DNA of 64,000 nucleotides from Coffea arabica. Taxonomy: Eukaryota > Streptophyta > Magnoliopsida > Gentianales > Rubiaceae. The stretch's first letter is position 1, and every line of letters starts with the position of its first letter. Shown in pieces: positions 13,450 to 25,615 of the stretch. A program made the translations under genes and the position numbers. The stretch spans positions 10,727,557-10,791,556 of the forward strand of contig NC_092320.1 in assembly GCF_036785885.1 (NCBI RefSeq), in the 5' to 3' direction. The notes beneath the pieces were generated by a model that did no database searches, was not told the DNA's origin, and saw only the letters and a list, made by a program, of their open reading frames with translations.

Positions 13450-16214
13450 CTAGGTGTTGGACCCGCAGGTGTCGCGGGGTGCCCATATTATCTTGTTGTT
13501 GAGTGTTAACTGATGATTTTTTTGTAAAGAAGATGTTTGTGTAAGAGATGGATTATAAACAGGAAAGTCGAAACCATGCATTTTTTATATATACATGATC
13601 ATTGGGAATTGCAGCTTAATACAAAAGTTAGTTGTTATTTGTACAGAACAAAATTCTAGAAAGCTGCTGTGATTCGTAAACAAAAAGTACAATTTTTTGT
13701 TTTACATCCAACTGGAATGTAAATTATCTAGTTTAGTTTTTGATGCTTTGTGCTTTCAGAGAAATCTGCCTCAAGATTGCGCTTGATGGAGGATGATGTC
13801 TCTAGCAGCTTTGGAGTTGGCAAGATTATCTTGCACGATCACGACGGCTTTTTTCTAAACGATATTCATCTTCTGAGGAAATTTACGTTTCCGACCCATA
13901 TGCAATTGTAGCTAAAATTAAGAAAATTCTGTTATCCATGACATTCAACAATAACAATCACAAATCATCTAAAGTTTCTTGAAGCAGACAAAACAAGCGT
14001 GAATGAAAGAGATGATTTCCATTTAATAAGCAAAACGATAACAAACATAGAAGATAAAACACAACGAAGTAGAACAGACTAAGCACTAAGCAGATGAGGA
14101 ACAAATAAGTAAAGGAGAGATTGCTTTACCTGAACAATAAGCTTCGAATAGGATGGTTGAGCTGAGCTGCATGGAATAAACCGATAAGATCACAGAAAAG
14201 ATAAATATAACATGGAAGTAGCTAACATAAGAAAAGTCAGAGTCCATGCAAACTAAAAGCTTGCAACAAAGAGATGGAAATGATGGGGAAAAGAAAATGA
14301 TAAAAGCATAACTTGAAGCATACGAAACAAAAATAAGCAAACACAGTGAAAGAGCAAAAAGTTCACCGAACGAACAATGTAATAAACAGCTATATTAGGC
14401 GCAAAAGTGGAGAAATACAGTAAAGGAAAATAGGCAGCACCTGATTGAAGTGAGCCAGAAGGAGGAAACTGGAAACAAAAATCACCAAAAGCTGGCACAA
14501 GATGGAGGCTTAATAGAAAGACGCCGGACAAAAGAGAAAGTCTAAGCAAAGAAACTGACGGTGGAAAAGCTAATGTAAATATAGCACATAGAGTGCTTAA
14601 CTATATAAAGAGCCTGTGCTTTGGTAAAAGCAAGCACATGCATGCATTAAATCTACGTAATGATTGCAAGTCCACTATGATAAAAGAACCAAACGAAGCA
14701 AGCATATCTATAATCACCGAACGAACCAAATATAGCTGTAATGCGTAAGCTGTAAGCACGTAAGATGAAATTTGACCCAATGCAATCTGCAACGTGTAAT
14801 CTGTAAGCATGCAACACGTAAGGCAAAATTTGACAGAGTCAAAGGAGAATTGCGCCACGTAATATGAAAGTAACAGAAAAGAACCACGTAAGATTTGATG
14901 AGTAGCTTTAATTTAATAATCGAGCGAGTTTAATTTAATGGATTTAATAAGGTAGACAACTAATTATCATTTTGTATTAAGCACATATATGTTATGACAT
15001 TCAATCTTATAGCTAACAATAGCTAACAAATTTTATCAATCTTATCTAAATCTCATCTCAAAACACCGTAGCTTTAATTTAATAATTGCGTAGTTCAAAT
15101 TTAATAATCGAGAGAGGTTGAGCACATTTATGCTATGCTACTCAATCTAAAAACACAATAGCTTTAATTTAATAATTGAGTAATTTTAATTTAATAATCA
15201 AGAGAGGTTGATGTAATGGAACAAAGTGACGCAATAGCTTTAATCCAACAAGTGGGCAGCTTTAATTTAATAATGAAGAGGGCTTGATTTAATCGAACAA
15301 AGCAGGGAGCAAGGGTGATTTAATAGAACAAAGCCGGACAATTGATTTATAACTTGTAACTGGAGCTTCACACCTTCACGGGCACAGATTGAGAGCAGAG
15401 GACGTTGACGGCTACATATTGGACCACAGGACAAAGAAGCACAAATCGAACAGCCAAATCATGATTTTTAATATAATTTTTGTAATGTAGTATGGATTTG
15501 TCATATTTTGTATTATTTTGAATGATTATGATTTTGATATGTTTTTCTATTGGTAGAGTAAGTAATTGTTTTGCAATTTTTTGGTATTTTTTTTGTTTAC
15601 GGTATATTTATGTTTTGTCTGATTATGATTTGATTATTGGTTCTAATTAATTTTATGATAGCAAAAGTTGCGAGAAACTTGTAAAGAGTAATTTGGCAGG
15701 CAAAGTTGGTGATTTGTTTGCCTATCATAATTTTTTTTTTTTTTAATATATCGACGGATATAGTAGCTATGGATGGATACAGTCGCATTTTTTTTGTTTA
15801 TGAAATCCAAACACAATGAACCAACATAATACGGCAGACCATAAAAGATTTCACAAAAACCGTGAGAGGTCCAAGAAATCTGGGCAGGCATGTGCAGCAG
15901 GCAACGGGCCAACCAGTACTTGCAATAAAAAGACGGAAAAGGCCAAAATCTGCCGAGAAACAACAACGAAACCAGTGTAAAAGGGTCAAATTGGAATCAG
16001 GCGACCAAAATTTAGAACCTGTGGGCGACAAGCATGAAACAGAGATGACCCCACAATGCCTTCCATCACACCTACAAAGACAAATGAAGACAAAATCAAC
16101 GCTCAAATTACAAAATAACCAGCGAAATCACTGTAGCAAAGCCTTCCGCGCCTTATGTAGTTAGAGATTTAATGGAGAAGTCTGCATGCCTGCATGGCGG
16201 TGTAGATAAACGGT
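13450..16214 (-). mobile_element. Helitron with clear 3' end; 5' end not resolved
   Basis: Reading the minus strand, the 3' end is a GC-rich hairpin (CCCGC, 7-nt loop, GCGGG), then 8 nt, then CTAG at 13450-13453, flanked outside by a T (an A at 13449 on the plus strand). This is the standard Helitron 3' signature. The matching 5' TC end should lie to the right. No good TC end was found, so the right boundary given here is only a guess, based on a motif near 16184-16214 that resembles the left flank. The interior is AT-rich and contains the repeats at about 14900-15300. No Rep/helicase domain was recognised, so it is non-autonomous or heavily decayed. Confidence 0.6.
14895..15295. repeat. Degenerate tandem repeats with TTTAATTTAATAAT core
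   Basis: The block AGCTTTAATTTAATAAT followed by a variable GAG-AGGTTGA or similar segment recurs several times (near 14903, 15070, 15168, 15260) at irregular spacing of roughly 90-170 bp. The copies differ by many substitutions and small indels. They lie inside the proposed Helitron region and probably reflect internal expansion. Confidence 0.6.
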
Positions 16215-17397
16215 ATTTAATTTAACGGATTCAATTCATAGAGCTGCCTACACTACTGCCCAAAATTCAACAAATCCAATGAAATCCAAAATTCACAATT
16301 TCCTAACATTGGATGTTGAAAATGGTTTGACGCAGTGAGCCATTTATTTATTGCTGTCTCTTTGTGTGGATTGTGGTGGATAAAAAGATGCCAAGGATAA
16401 GGGGATAGAGTAAAAAATTGCCACCTTCCCCCTCGCTTCTAGTGGACAAAGATGATGGGGTGCGTAATTGCTAAATTAAACTTTTGCGAATGTATCATAT
16501 CACAAAAAATGTTACAGTTACATAATTTAAATCATTTGCGAGAGTACATGTAACGCTCTGAAAAATAATTTATGCATCGATAGTTTATGAAGTTATAAAA
16601 GAGTGGATTGATGTAATTTAACTACCCACCTGCTTACATCCGTGCAAATGATATTTAAGAAACCTAAGATAATTTTTATACACTATTTGCACATTCCTAG
16701 TGCCACTTCTTTTTTTTTTTCTTTTCTTTTTATAAAATAAAATCGGGCCAAAATAGCCTTAAGGGTTCTTGAAAAAAAAAAAGAAAGAAATAGAATAAAG
16801 AGATCAAGATAGAATTTTCCCATGTTCGATGTAAGCTAGACAAGTGGATAGGAGGCCCAAAAAGACGACGAACAGGCGTCAGTCAGAAAACAAAGCACGT
16901 GACCCAGATAGTGAGCCCAGGCTTTCCGATGCCTTTGAAGTTCGAAGTTGGTCGGGAGCCCAAATTTTTAGTTTCAAAAACGTCCCTCCATTCGTCAACA
17001 CACGCTCCACCCTCCTTTTTGTTTGTTTAGACTTTACAGGGCAGACGCTCCAATCTCTCCGTCTCATTCACCAAATTCCAATTCTACTTTCATCCAATTT
17101 TTTAATCCAAAAGTGGTCCTCGGGGGACTATAGAATTAGGAATGACTTTACAAAAAAAAAAAAAAAGAGCAAAAGAAAGAAGCACAGGATAAAAAGCCCT
17201 TTCACCCCACAGTTAATTAGATATTGGGCTGAGAAAAACATATGAACAAAATCAAAATAAACTATTTAAACTCATGACCAAACTGCAACACTGACACGTA
17301 TGTGGCAAAAACAAATCTTCATGAGATTTGCTCTTATATCATGAATGAACTTACAATTTTGGAATGACTAAAATGTAACGCACAAATTTATTATGCA
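16215..17397. other. Intergenic DNA without a recognisable gene
   Basis: It contains poly-purine and poly-pyrimidine stretches (16710-16722, 16772-16786, 17150-17165). Open frames between 16844 and 17245 overlap on both strands and show no family resemblance. The right end abuts the Helitron terminus at 17398. Confidence 0.5.
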
Positions 17398-19828
17398 CTA
17401 GTGTGAATACCCGTGCTACGCACGGTGCTTACATTATAAAAAAAAAATTACAATCTATGGAAGAATTTAAAATATTTTACTATAAAATAATATTATAAAA
17501 TATTATTTTTTAATTAATGAATGGTAATATGTGTATTTAATAGTAAGATTTGAGAAAATCTATCCTTAATTTGGTAATGTTTATGATAGTAGTTGATAAT
17601 ATTTTATGTTTGAGACATTATTTAGTGGGTGAACTCGATGTGAAATGTGAAGCATGATTTCGACCATATGAGTTTTGAGTCACTATATTTTTTATGATAT
17701 GTAATTAAACATTTAGAATAGTAAAATATATTTTTTATTATGTTAATTATTGCCTCAAACAAATTGTCAATTTTGGTAGTAAAAATGACAATATATTTAT
17801 GTTAACCTTTGATATTAGATAAGATTGTAGTGATCCTATTCATTAGGATTGACCACTGCAATAATAGCTTTTAGTACTATTTGTTAACATGTAAAATATT
17901 AACAAAGCCATTGGGGAGCTTGCGGTGGCATTTATTAAAGTGTTTATAAACAATTGGTACTATTTCCACATTCTTATAAACAATGAAAACAACAATAATA
18001 TTATAATATTCGGAATGTTATTAATACTTAGAAGTACAATAATAATCCCAATAATATTCCCAAATTTTAAAGAATACATAAGACCTAAATTTCTAACTTG
18101 ATTCTTACAAACAATGAAAACAACAATAATAATATAATATTGGAAATATTATTAATAATTGAAATAACAATGGAAACACCAATATTTTAAGAATAAGTAC
18201 CGTAACTTCTAACTTGATTCTTATAAACAATGGAAACAGCAATAATATTATAATATTGGGAATATTATTAATAATTGCAATTATAATGAAAATGGCAATA
18301 TATAAAGAATAGATAATACCGGCTTGATTCTTATAAACAATGAAAACAATAATAATATTATAATATTAGAAATATTATTAATAATTGTAAGTATAATGAA
18401 AATACCAATATTTAAAGAATAAATAGTGGCGAAACTTCTAACTTGATTCTTATAAACAATGGAAACCATCTAATTCTGGATTGTGCCCATGCATAGCAGA
18501 ATCAAGATGTGACATGAATTTTAATTTTTTTTAGAACCTCATTCCTAGGATCCATCGACTACAACACACACACAAGCTGTTGAGACAATTTTGCGACTAA
18601 ATATATAACTAAGGTTCGAGTATGTTGGGGGATTCATTTTATTTGATGCTTAAGAAATATAGGATTTTTTCCAGAGTTCAAAATTTTTTTAAAATATATA
18701 TATATATGTATATGTAAGATTTTATCCGGAGAGAGTTTGGACACGGCATGATTTTATCCCGATTTGAACAGCCCAAGGACATGTAATGCAGTAAGACACA
18801 AAATCTGCAAAAAAAAAAAAAACCCAAAACACAAAAAACGAACCTACCCGCTAGTAGTAATCTCTTAATGTCAACCTTCTGAACATCTTATTTCAAAGTA
18901 ACGAAGAAACTCCACAGATCACAACTCATAATTAATAGTAGTATTATTTTTCGTGATCAAAATTGATGGTACTACAATATGTTACCATATTAAGAGTTTG
19001 GGGTAAAGACTACATAAGTCACATCATGAGCACAACTCATGATATGATCAGGTTTTCAATATTAAAAGAATATCAATATTAAATGAATAAATAGTATCGA
19101 AACTTTTAATTTGATTGGCGCGGCGTTTGAGTTGATGTAGTCGAGATTTTATCCATCGTAGTTAATGTGAGATTTCTCTTTCCTCGGCGCAAAGTTGTTG
19201 GAACTGTTCCAATTCTTGTGCGGGACCGTGGTGGCGTCCTTTTCGTTTCATTAGCAGATGTTTCCTCCGTTGCAATCTTGCGAGTTTGAAATTCAGGTGT
19301 TGATGACATGCCTGTAAACGGCCATGTTCTATTGTGAAGCTAATTAGAGAGGTTCGAGAAGGAAGTTGATTGAAAGGGTTTTTAATTGAAATGGAAATGT
19401 GGGTGTGGAGTGAAATTGTAAGAGTAATTTCCAAAAGTAGTAATTCCCAAAAGTAGTACCAAGTATATTCCGTGGCAGTTGGGAAGAAATCAGGTGCAAT
19501 CCTCAATTCCGTTGGATCAGGGGCCAAGTACCAACTATATTGTAAGTGGGAAGAGTTTTAATGTAAGTGGAAGTTATTTTTTTGTTTGAGGGAACGTGGG
19601 AGTGTTAGAGTTTTAATGTAAGTGGAAGTTACATTTTTGTTTGAGAGAACGTGGGAGTTTTAGTTGGAATTAACTTCTTATTTGAGGGAAACGTGGGGAT
19701 GTAATGGGCCCATGATATTTTTTACGAAATAAGATAAATGTAAAATGCTAGGAAAATAGAGTTGAGAGTGGGAAGGGTTGTAGAGGCTTGTTCCTGAAAA
19801 TCCCTTCTCAAATTTATATAGATATAGA
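17398..19828 (-). mobile_element. Helitron with both ends visible (non-autonomous)
   Basis: On the minus strand the element runs from TC at 19828 to CTAG at 17398. The 5' end reads TCTATATCTATATAAATTTG, followed by an AGAAGGGATTTTCAGGAA stretch, as in other plant Helitrons. The 3' end has a perfect hairpin (CCGTGC, loop GTA, GCACGG), about 9 nt, then CTAG. It is inserted between A (17397) and T (19829), the expected target, with no duplication. Length is 2431 bp. The interior holds about five 115-bp tandem repeats and small Arg/Lys-rich frames near 19106-19527 that could be remnants of a RepHel N-terminus. No intact Rep or helicase motif is visible. Confidence 0.85.
17966..18470. repeat. Tandem repeat, about 115 bp, roughly 4-5 copies
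   Basis: Each unit starts near CTTGATTCTTATAAACAATG (at about 18098, 18213, 18322 and 18442, with a partial copy near 17971) and continues with GAAAACAACAATAATATTATAATATTGG and a run of ATTATTAATAATTG. Spacing varies from 109 to 120 bp. The array lies inside the Helitron and is not shared by its flanks. Confidence 0.85.
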
Positions 19829-20549
19829 TGAGGAACCTAATTAAAATTTTATTGGTATAAAAGTCAACCAATTCATAATGTTGTTGTAATAAAAACTCAA
19901 ATTTGTACTTCAGAAATTCTCTCTTGAAAAAATTAATTAAGTTTAATAGACCTAAGATTATGAATCACCGCGTGTTGATACTAAGTCTAGAAAAATAGGG
20001 GAAAAATGAACAAGCAAAATAAAAAATGAAAACCAGGAGAAAAGGAGAAAAAAAAAAGGGACAAATAGGAAAAAAGTAACACGGGAGAACATTTTTTTTT
20101 TTGAAATATTAACATTGCTACGTTTTTTTTAAAAGCTTGTTAATATTTGAAATATAACAATTTTTTTTGAAACATGGGAGAACATATTTTTGAAGTAACA
20201 AGGGAGAACATTTTTTGAACATTCCAAACAAGACCCTTTTGAACACATTTCGTAATCACTTTTTTACTTTATATATATTAAATCGCTACAATAATTTTTT
20301 ATAAAAAAAATCTAGAAAAATACAATTCAAACAAGGCCTTAGTTCTCCCATTTATAACATAGGAGAACTAATATGAGGTGAAAAAAGAAATACAAACAAA
20401 GTACAGGGAACAATCATAAATATTTTTAAGTACAAGGTCACCTGCTTGCGGCAAAACAACTTACAATTTCGTTTACATTTTTTTGGGGTTTAAACTTTGA
20501 ATTGAAATACGGTCACGCTCCTTCCAAAAAAACAATACGGTCACGCCAA

Positions 20550-20553
<4 letters not shown>
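19829..20553. other. AT-rich upstream region of PMIR1
   Basis: No gene is recognised. The stretch holds A-runs and T-runs and two similar blocks containing GGGAGAACATTTTTT (about 20085 and 20211). Distal promoter elements for PMIR1 may lie here but none can be named safely. Confidence 0.5.

Positions 20554-20582
<29 letters not shown>
20554..20582. repeat. (GA)n microsatellite in PMIR1 5' region
   Basis: An uninterrupted GA run about 80 bp before the proposed leader intron of PMIR1. GA/CT runs in plant leaders are known binding sites for BPC (GAGA-binding) proteins; a role here is only inferred. Confidence 0.9.
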
Positions 20583-20586
<4 letters not shown>

Positions 20587-20662
20587 AAAGAGATCAGGAG
20601 AGGCCTCAGACAACTCAGGCAAGAAGGAGGCAACCCCGCCACCTGTATCGGTTACTCTACTT

Positions 20663-21074
20663 GTAAGATAAATTATTCTCTTAGTCTTCCATTTTTTTCT
20701 TTCTTCATAATTTCTATTTTTTTTAAGTTTCAAATTCCACGAATCTCTTTCGTTCAATCGTATTGATAACCGTCGGACATGCATGTAAAGCTCAAATTTT
20801 ATCTCTAACGACGTTAAAACCTATGAATTAATTTAATTTTTCATTTTCATCCCATCTGGGTCGCCCCTTATATTGATGCTGGTAACCTTTGGACCTTCCA
20901 TTTCTTGAATTATTCTTGTTAGTTTAATTTTCTTGAAAGTAATTATTTGTGGGCTTTTCTGTAAAAATATTGGAATTTTTGGATTTGGTTTTATATTGGT
21001 TGTTATTGTTTATGTTCATCAGGGGTTTTGGTGAATTTTGATTTCATCGTTTTTTCTTGGTTTGAATTTTGTAG
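20663..21074 (+). other. Probable 5' UTR intron of PMIR1
   Basis: A GTAAGA donor at 20663 and a T-rich tract ending in TTTTGTAG at 21074 bracket a 412-bp T-rich segment. The acceptor lies 17 bp before the start codon. The splice signals are good, but only a transcript could confirm it. Confidence 0.45.
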
Positions 21075-21091
21075 ATTTTGTTGAGTAGAAG

Positions 21092-24000
21092 ATGTTATCC
21101 AAGGTGGATGCTAGAAGGAAAGTAGGTGAGGATTCGGGGGCGGGTAAGTTGTTAAATGATATTGAAACCATTAGTAAAGCCTTGTATTTGGATAAAACTC
21201 GGCCTAGAAGTTTGCTTTCCACTGTTAGTAGTCGATCTAAATCAGTTGGAAAAATCCCATTGCCTGAGCCAAAATCCAAGAGTAATAAGGATGATAAGAA
21301 GGATACAGCCGAAAAGGATAAGAAGTCTATTTGGAGTTGGAAGGGTTTAAGGTCTTTAACTAACGTCCGAAGCCGTAGATTTAACTGTTGTTTTTCTCTT
21401 CAAGTACATTCAATTGAAGGGTTGCCGGTATTTTTTGATGACCTTAGTCTTCTTGTCCATTGGAAGAGGCGGGATGGCGAGTTGATGACTCGTCCTGTTA
21501 TGGTTTTTCAAGGGGTAGCTGAGTTTGAGGAACAGTTGACACATTCGTGCTTGGTATATGGTAGTAGGAGTGGTCCTCATCACTCAGCTAAGTATGAGGC
21601 CAAATATTTCTTGTTGTATGCTTCGGTTTATGGTTATCCAGAGCAAGATTTAGGAAAGCATCGGGTTGATCTCACGAGGCTGCTTCCTCTGACACTGGAG
21701 GAGTTAGAGGAGGAGAAGAGCTCAGGGAAGTGGACAACTAGTTTTAGATTATCAGGTAAGGCTAAAGGCGCACTATTGAATGTCAGCTTTGGGTATGAAG
21801 TTAATGGGGAAAATAAGAGTAAGGATGTATCCGAGTTGCGGAGCTTAAGGCAGCAGAGCATGAGCAATTTGAAGCACTTGGAGCTAAATGATGGCCATGA
21901 GTTGAACACGATACGTCGAACGGGTAGCCTTCCTGCAAGGTCTTCAACCTCCGAGAAATCTGTTGAAGATATAAAGGATCTTCATGAGGTTTTGCCCATA
22001 TCAAATTCAGATTTATCAGATTCAATATCAGTTCTGTATCAGAAACTTGATGAAGAGAAATTAAATGTTCCATTTGCACCTGTTAAACCAGAAGTTAATG
22101 TTTTTCCTGATCCTGTTGAGCTTGTAAAGCCAGATACCCATTCCTCATCTGATGCCTGTGTGGATAATGATGAAAATGAGTTCGAAGTTACTGAAGTCAC
22201 TATCACAGATCAAGGGGCAGAATTACCCTCTAATGAACAGGAGAAAGCAATAGAGGACACTGGGAAGCCTGCTCATGATTGTGCGGGAGAGGGTGCTCAA
22301 AGCAATGGTGCTGAGGTAGTGCCTGTGGAAGAAACTCACCATCATTCTTCAGTTGGGGGTCAGGAAAGAGAGCTTTTGACAAGTGACTGCAAATCTAGAG
22401 AGACTGATGTCTCAGCCAAAGAATCATTGTTGAAAGAATTGGAGTCAGCGTTGAGCAATGTCTCAGATTTAGGGAAAGAAGGATTCGATTCGCAAGACGA
22501 AAGTGAAAGTTCAACTCCAGGGAATCACCTGGAGCTTCAATCTAGTCATAGAGAGCTTACGAAGGGAAAGTCACTCAGTTTGGATGATGTTGCTGAAACT
22601 GTAGCTATTGATTTTCTGGATATGCTAGGTGTGCATAGTCCAGTTGGCTTGAGTTCTGAAAGTGAGCCTGAATCCCCAAGAGAGCGCCTGCTGAGGCAAT
22701 TTGAGAAGGATACTCTAGCCAGTGGGTGTTCCTTATTTAATTTTGGTATCGATGAGGACGAACCAGAGGAATGTTATGATGCTGCAACCGAGTCAGAGTG
22801 GGGTATGTTTTGCAAGAATTTTGATCCCTATCCGATGGTACATACTTCTGAAGAGATGCCTAAGATAGAAGGAGAGGCAACGAGAAATAAAACAAGAGCC
22901 TCTGTGTTAGAGGACTTGGAGACAGAAGCTCTAATGCGTGAGTGGGGCATGAATGAAAAAGCCTTTCAACATTCTCCACCTAATAGCTCTGGGGGGTTTG
23001 GAAGTCCAATTGATCTGCCTCCTGAAATTCCTCATCAGCTTCCTAACCTTGGGGAGGGCTTAGGCCCTTTTGTTGAGACTAAAGATGGAGGATTTTTGCG
23101 CTCAATGAATCCTGTGCTTTTCAGCAATGCTAAGAGTGGAGGAAGCTTGATTATGCAAGTGTCTAGTCCAGTGGTGATGCCTGCAGAAATGGGATCTGGT
23201 GTCATGGACATACTTCAGCATCTGGCCTCTGTTGGAATTGAAAAGCTCTCAATGCAGGCAAATAAACTGATGCCTTTGGAAGATATTACTGGAATGACAA
23301 TGCAACAAATAGCATGGGAAGCTGCACCAAGTTTGAATGGACCTGAGAGGTTTGTCACTCATATTGAAGCACCTTTGAAGTTTGAAATGTTTTACTATAT
23401 GCATAAATATGCATGCTTTTTTTTTTTTTTAATTCTGAGAATATTCAATGCAATTGATCGATTTTTTTTCCTCCAGTCAAGATTTGCTGCAGCATGAATC
23501 TGGATTTGGACAAAGCATATCTGGTGAGCATGGAAATATCCAAGCAAAAACATCCGGACCAAGGGTTGGTAAGTCCGAGGTAAATCCTGTTGGCAACCAG
23601 ATGGACATGGAGTATGTCTCCTTAGAAGATCTTGCTCCTTTGGCCATGGATAAAATCGAAGCCCTTGCAGTTGAAGGGTTGAGAATACAATCTGGCTTGT
23701 CGGATCAGGATGCTCCGTTAAACATCAATGCCCAACCGATACGTGAATTTTCGGCCTTTGAGGGGAAGAGGGGCAGTTCTAGTGGGTCCTTAGGTCTGGA
23801 GGGAGCTGGTGGGTTACAACTGTTGGACATTAAAGACAATGGTGGTGATGTTGATGGATTGATGGGCTTATCTCTAACTCTAGATGAATGGATGAAGCTG
23901 GACTCTGGTGAGATTGATGATGGGGATAATATCAGTGAGCAAACGTCTAAATTACTTGCAGCTCACCATGCCACAGGCTTGGATGTGTTTCGCGGAAGGT

Positions 24001-24644
24001 CAAAGGCGGACAAGAGAAGGGGAAAGGGTCGAAATTGTGGTTTGCTGGGGAACAATTTTACTGTTGCATTGATGGTGCAGCTACGTGATCCTTTAAGGAA
24101 TTATGAGCCAGTTGGTACGCCAATGCTGGCACTCATCCAGGTGGAGAGAGTGTTTCTTCCACCAAAACCAAGAATATACTGCACAGTTTCCCTAGCAAGG
24201 GACACTAGTGAAGAAGATGATGAGACTCTGCCTGTCAAAAAAGAGGACATCAGCGAGGAGCCTAAGGAAGAAAAAGTCCTTGAAGAGGAGCAAATTCCTC
24301 AGTTCAAAATCACTGAAGTACATGTTGCAGGTCTAAAGACTGAGCCTGGTAAAAAGAAGCTATGGGGCTCCAACACCCAACAGCAGTCTGGTTCTCGTTG
24401 GTTACTTGCCAATGGAATGGGGAAGAAGAATAAACATCCACTGATGAAGTCAAAGGCAGGTGCGAAATCATCATTGCCAGTGCCTTCTCAGGAGACAACT
24501 ACAGTGCAACCTGGTGAGACTTTGTGGAGCATCTCTTCTCGAGTTCATGGCACGGGGGCCAAATGGAAGGAACTGGCTGCACTTAATCCTCATATTCGTA
24601 ATCCCAATATCATTTTTCCAAATGAAACCATCAGGCTGCGCTAG
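21092..24644 (+). CDS. PMIR1: PLASTID MOVEMENT IMPAIRED 1-RELATED 1 (NT-C2 and LysM-like protein)
   Basis: PMI1-family proteins act at the cytoplasmic face of plant membranes in organelle (chloroplast and nuclear) positioning linked to actin. Exons 21092-23349 and 23477-24644 join in frame (GAG AG|T CAA) to give 1141 residues, matching the family size. An N-terminal helix is followed by an NT-C2 (EEIG1/EHBP1-type) domain at about 95-240, recognisable from RRFNCCFSLQVHSIEGLP and the LVHWKRRDGELMTRP region. A long acidic Ser/Glu-rich middle (about 300-530) comes next, then conserved blocks near DDVAETVAIDFLDMLGVHSP and LMREWGMNEKAFQ. The last 49 residues form a LysM-like module (VQPGETLWSISSRVHG through PNIIFPNETIRLR). 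The start codon is the first Met in the frame. The single 127-bp coding intron has no in-frame stop for most of its length. Assignment strong. Confidence 0.95.
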
Positions 24645-25615
24645 AAAAGAAGGGATTTGCATCTATGTAAGAAGGACGAATACAGGACTAAATCAAAGGA
24701 TCGTATATCTGGGTGACACAAGTTCAAGCTATTCTGAACTTGGCAACATTGTGTAAATGTGCAGCTGGTGCCAGCTTTTGTTTTGACTTGTGACAGGAGC
24801 AATCAAACACCTGACACACTCTTTCGACTGTTGATGGTAAAAATTTCCCCTGTATGTGCTGTGGATGAGTTTAATTAACCAATACAAGTTCCTGCAGAAG
24901 TACAGGTGGTTTTGCGTGTGTTTTCACCTCATTTGTACATGTAGAAGTGTTGCAATCAAGATTTGCAATGATATTGGTCTTTTCTGGGGGAAACGCTCAT
25001 CTTTTTCATCTGGTTGGAAATATACAGTTCAGCTCTGTTTTATTTTGTTTCATTTGGTGCTGTGTATCACTGACATATTAAGAATCAGACTGAAATTACA
25101 ATCAATTTTGACCAAAACTGCACTTTTTGGCTAGAATTCGGTATATATCTGATTGTTTAATTTCGAATCTTATCTTCTCTCCCTTTGTTGTTCGTTCCAA
25201 ATAACTTGCTTCTCCAGTTTGCCAATCTAAATTTTGAATCGGCATCCCGCTTCCAATTTGCAGGCAACATAATCAAGTAAAGAATCAGCTCTCAAAACCC
25301 ACCGAAAGTAGGCATAGCAAAGGCACATTTCCTGTATGGACTGACATTTTTTGCTAGTCCTTTATGTTCCGTTAAATCTTAGAAGTCATAATTCTTAACA
25401 AGGGCCTTACTACTTGTTCATAATCGCGCTCTCTGGCTGTTCAGGTGCACATCTTGAGATAGGGCTGGATTATTTGTTTTTTTTTTTTTAATTTGTATTT
25501 GTACAATGCAGTGTTCTAAGCACTGTCCTTCCGCTGAAAGTAAAAGTGTTCTTTAAGAGAAAATTATAGTTTTGGTCTCAAATATTATGAGCCATGGAGT
25601 TTTTAAAGTTTGGAC
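24645..25615. other. PMIR1 3' UTR and intergenic DNA
   Basis: The first few hundred bases after the stop are probably PMIR1 3' UTR. No further gene is seen. The segment ends where an inverted-repeat element begins, near 25616. Confidence 0.5.

Noticed and set aside
23350-23497. Apparent extension of PMIR1 exon 1 to a stop at 23497
   Set aside because: The extra residues are a Phe-rich translation of a T-rich intron; splicing 23349 to 23477 restores the conserved ESQDLLQHE sequence.
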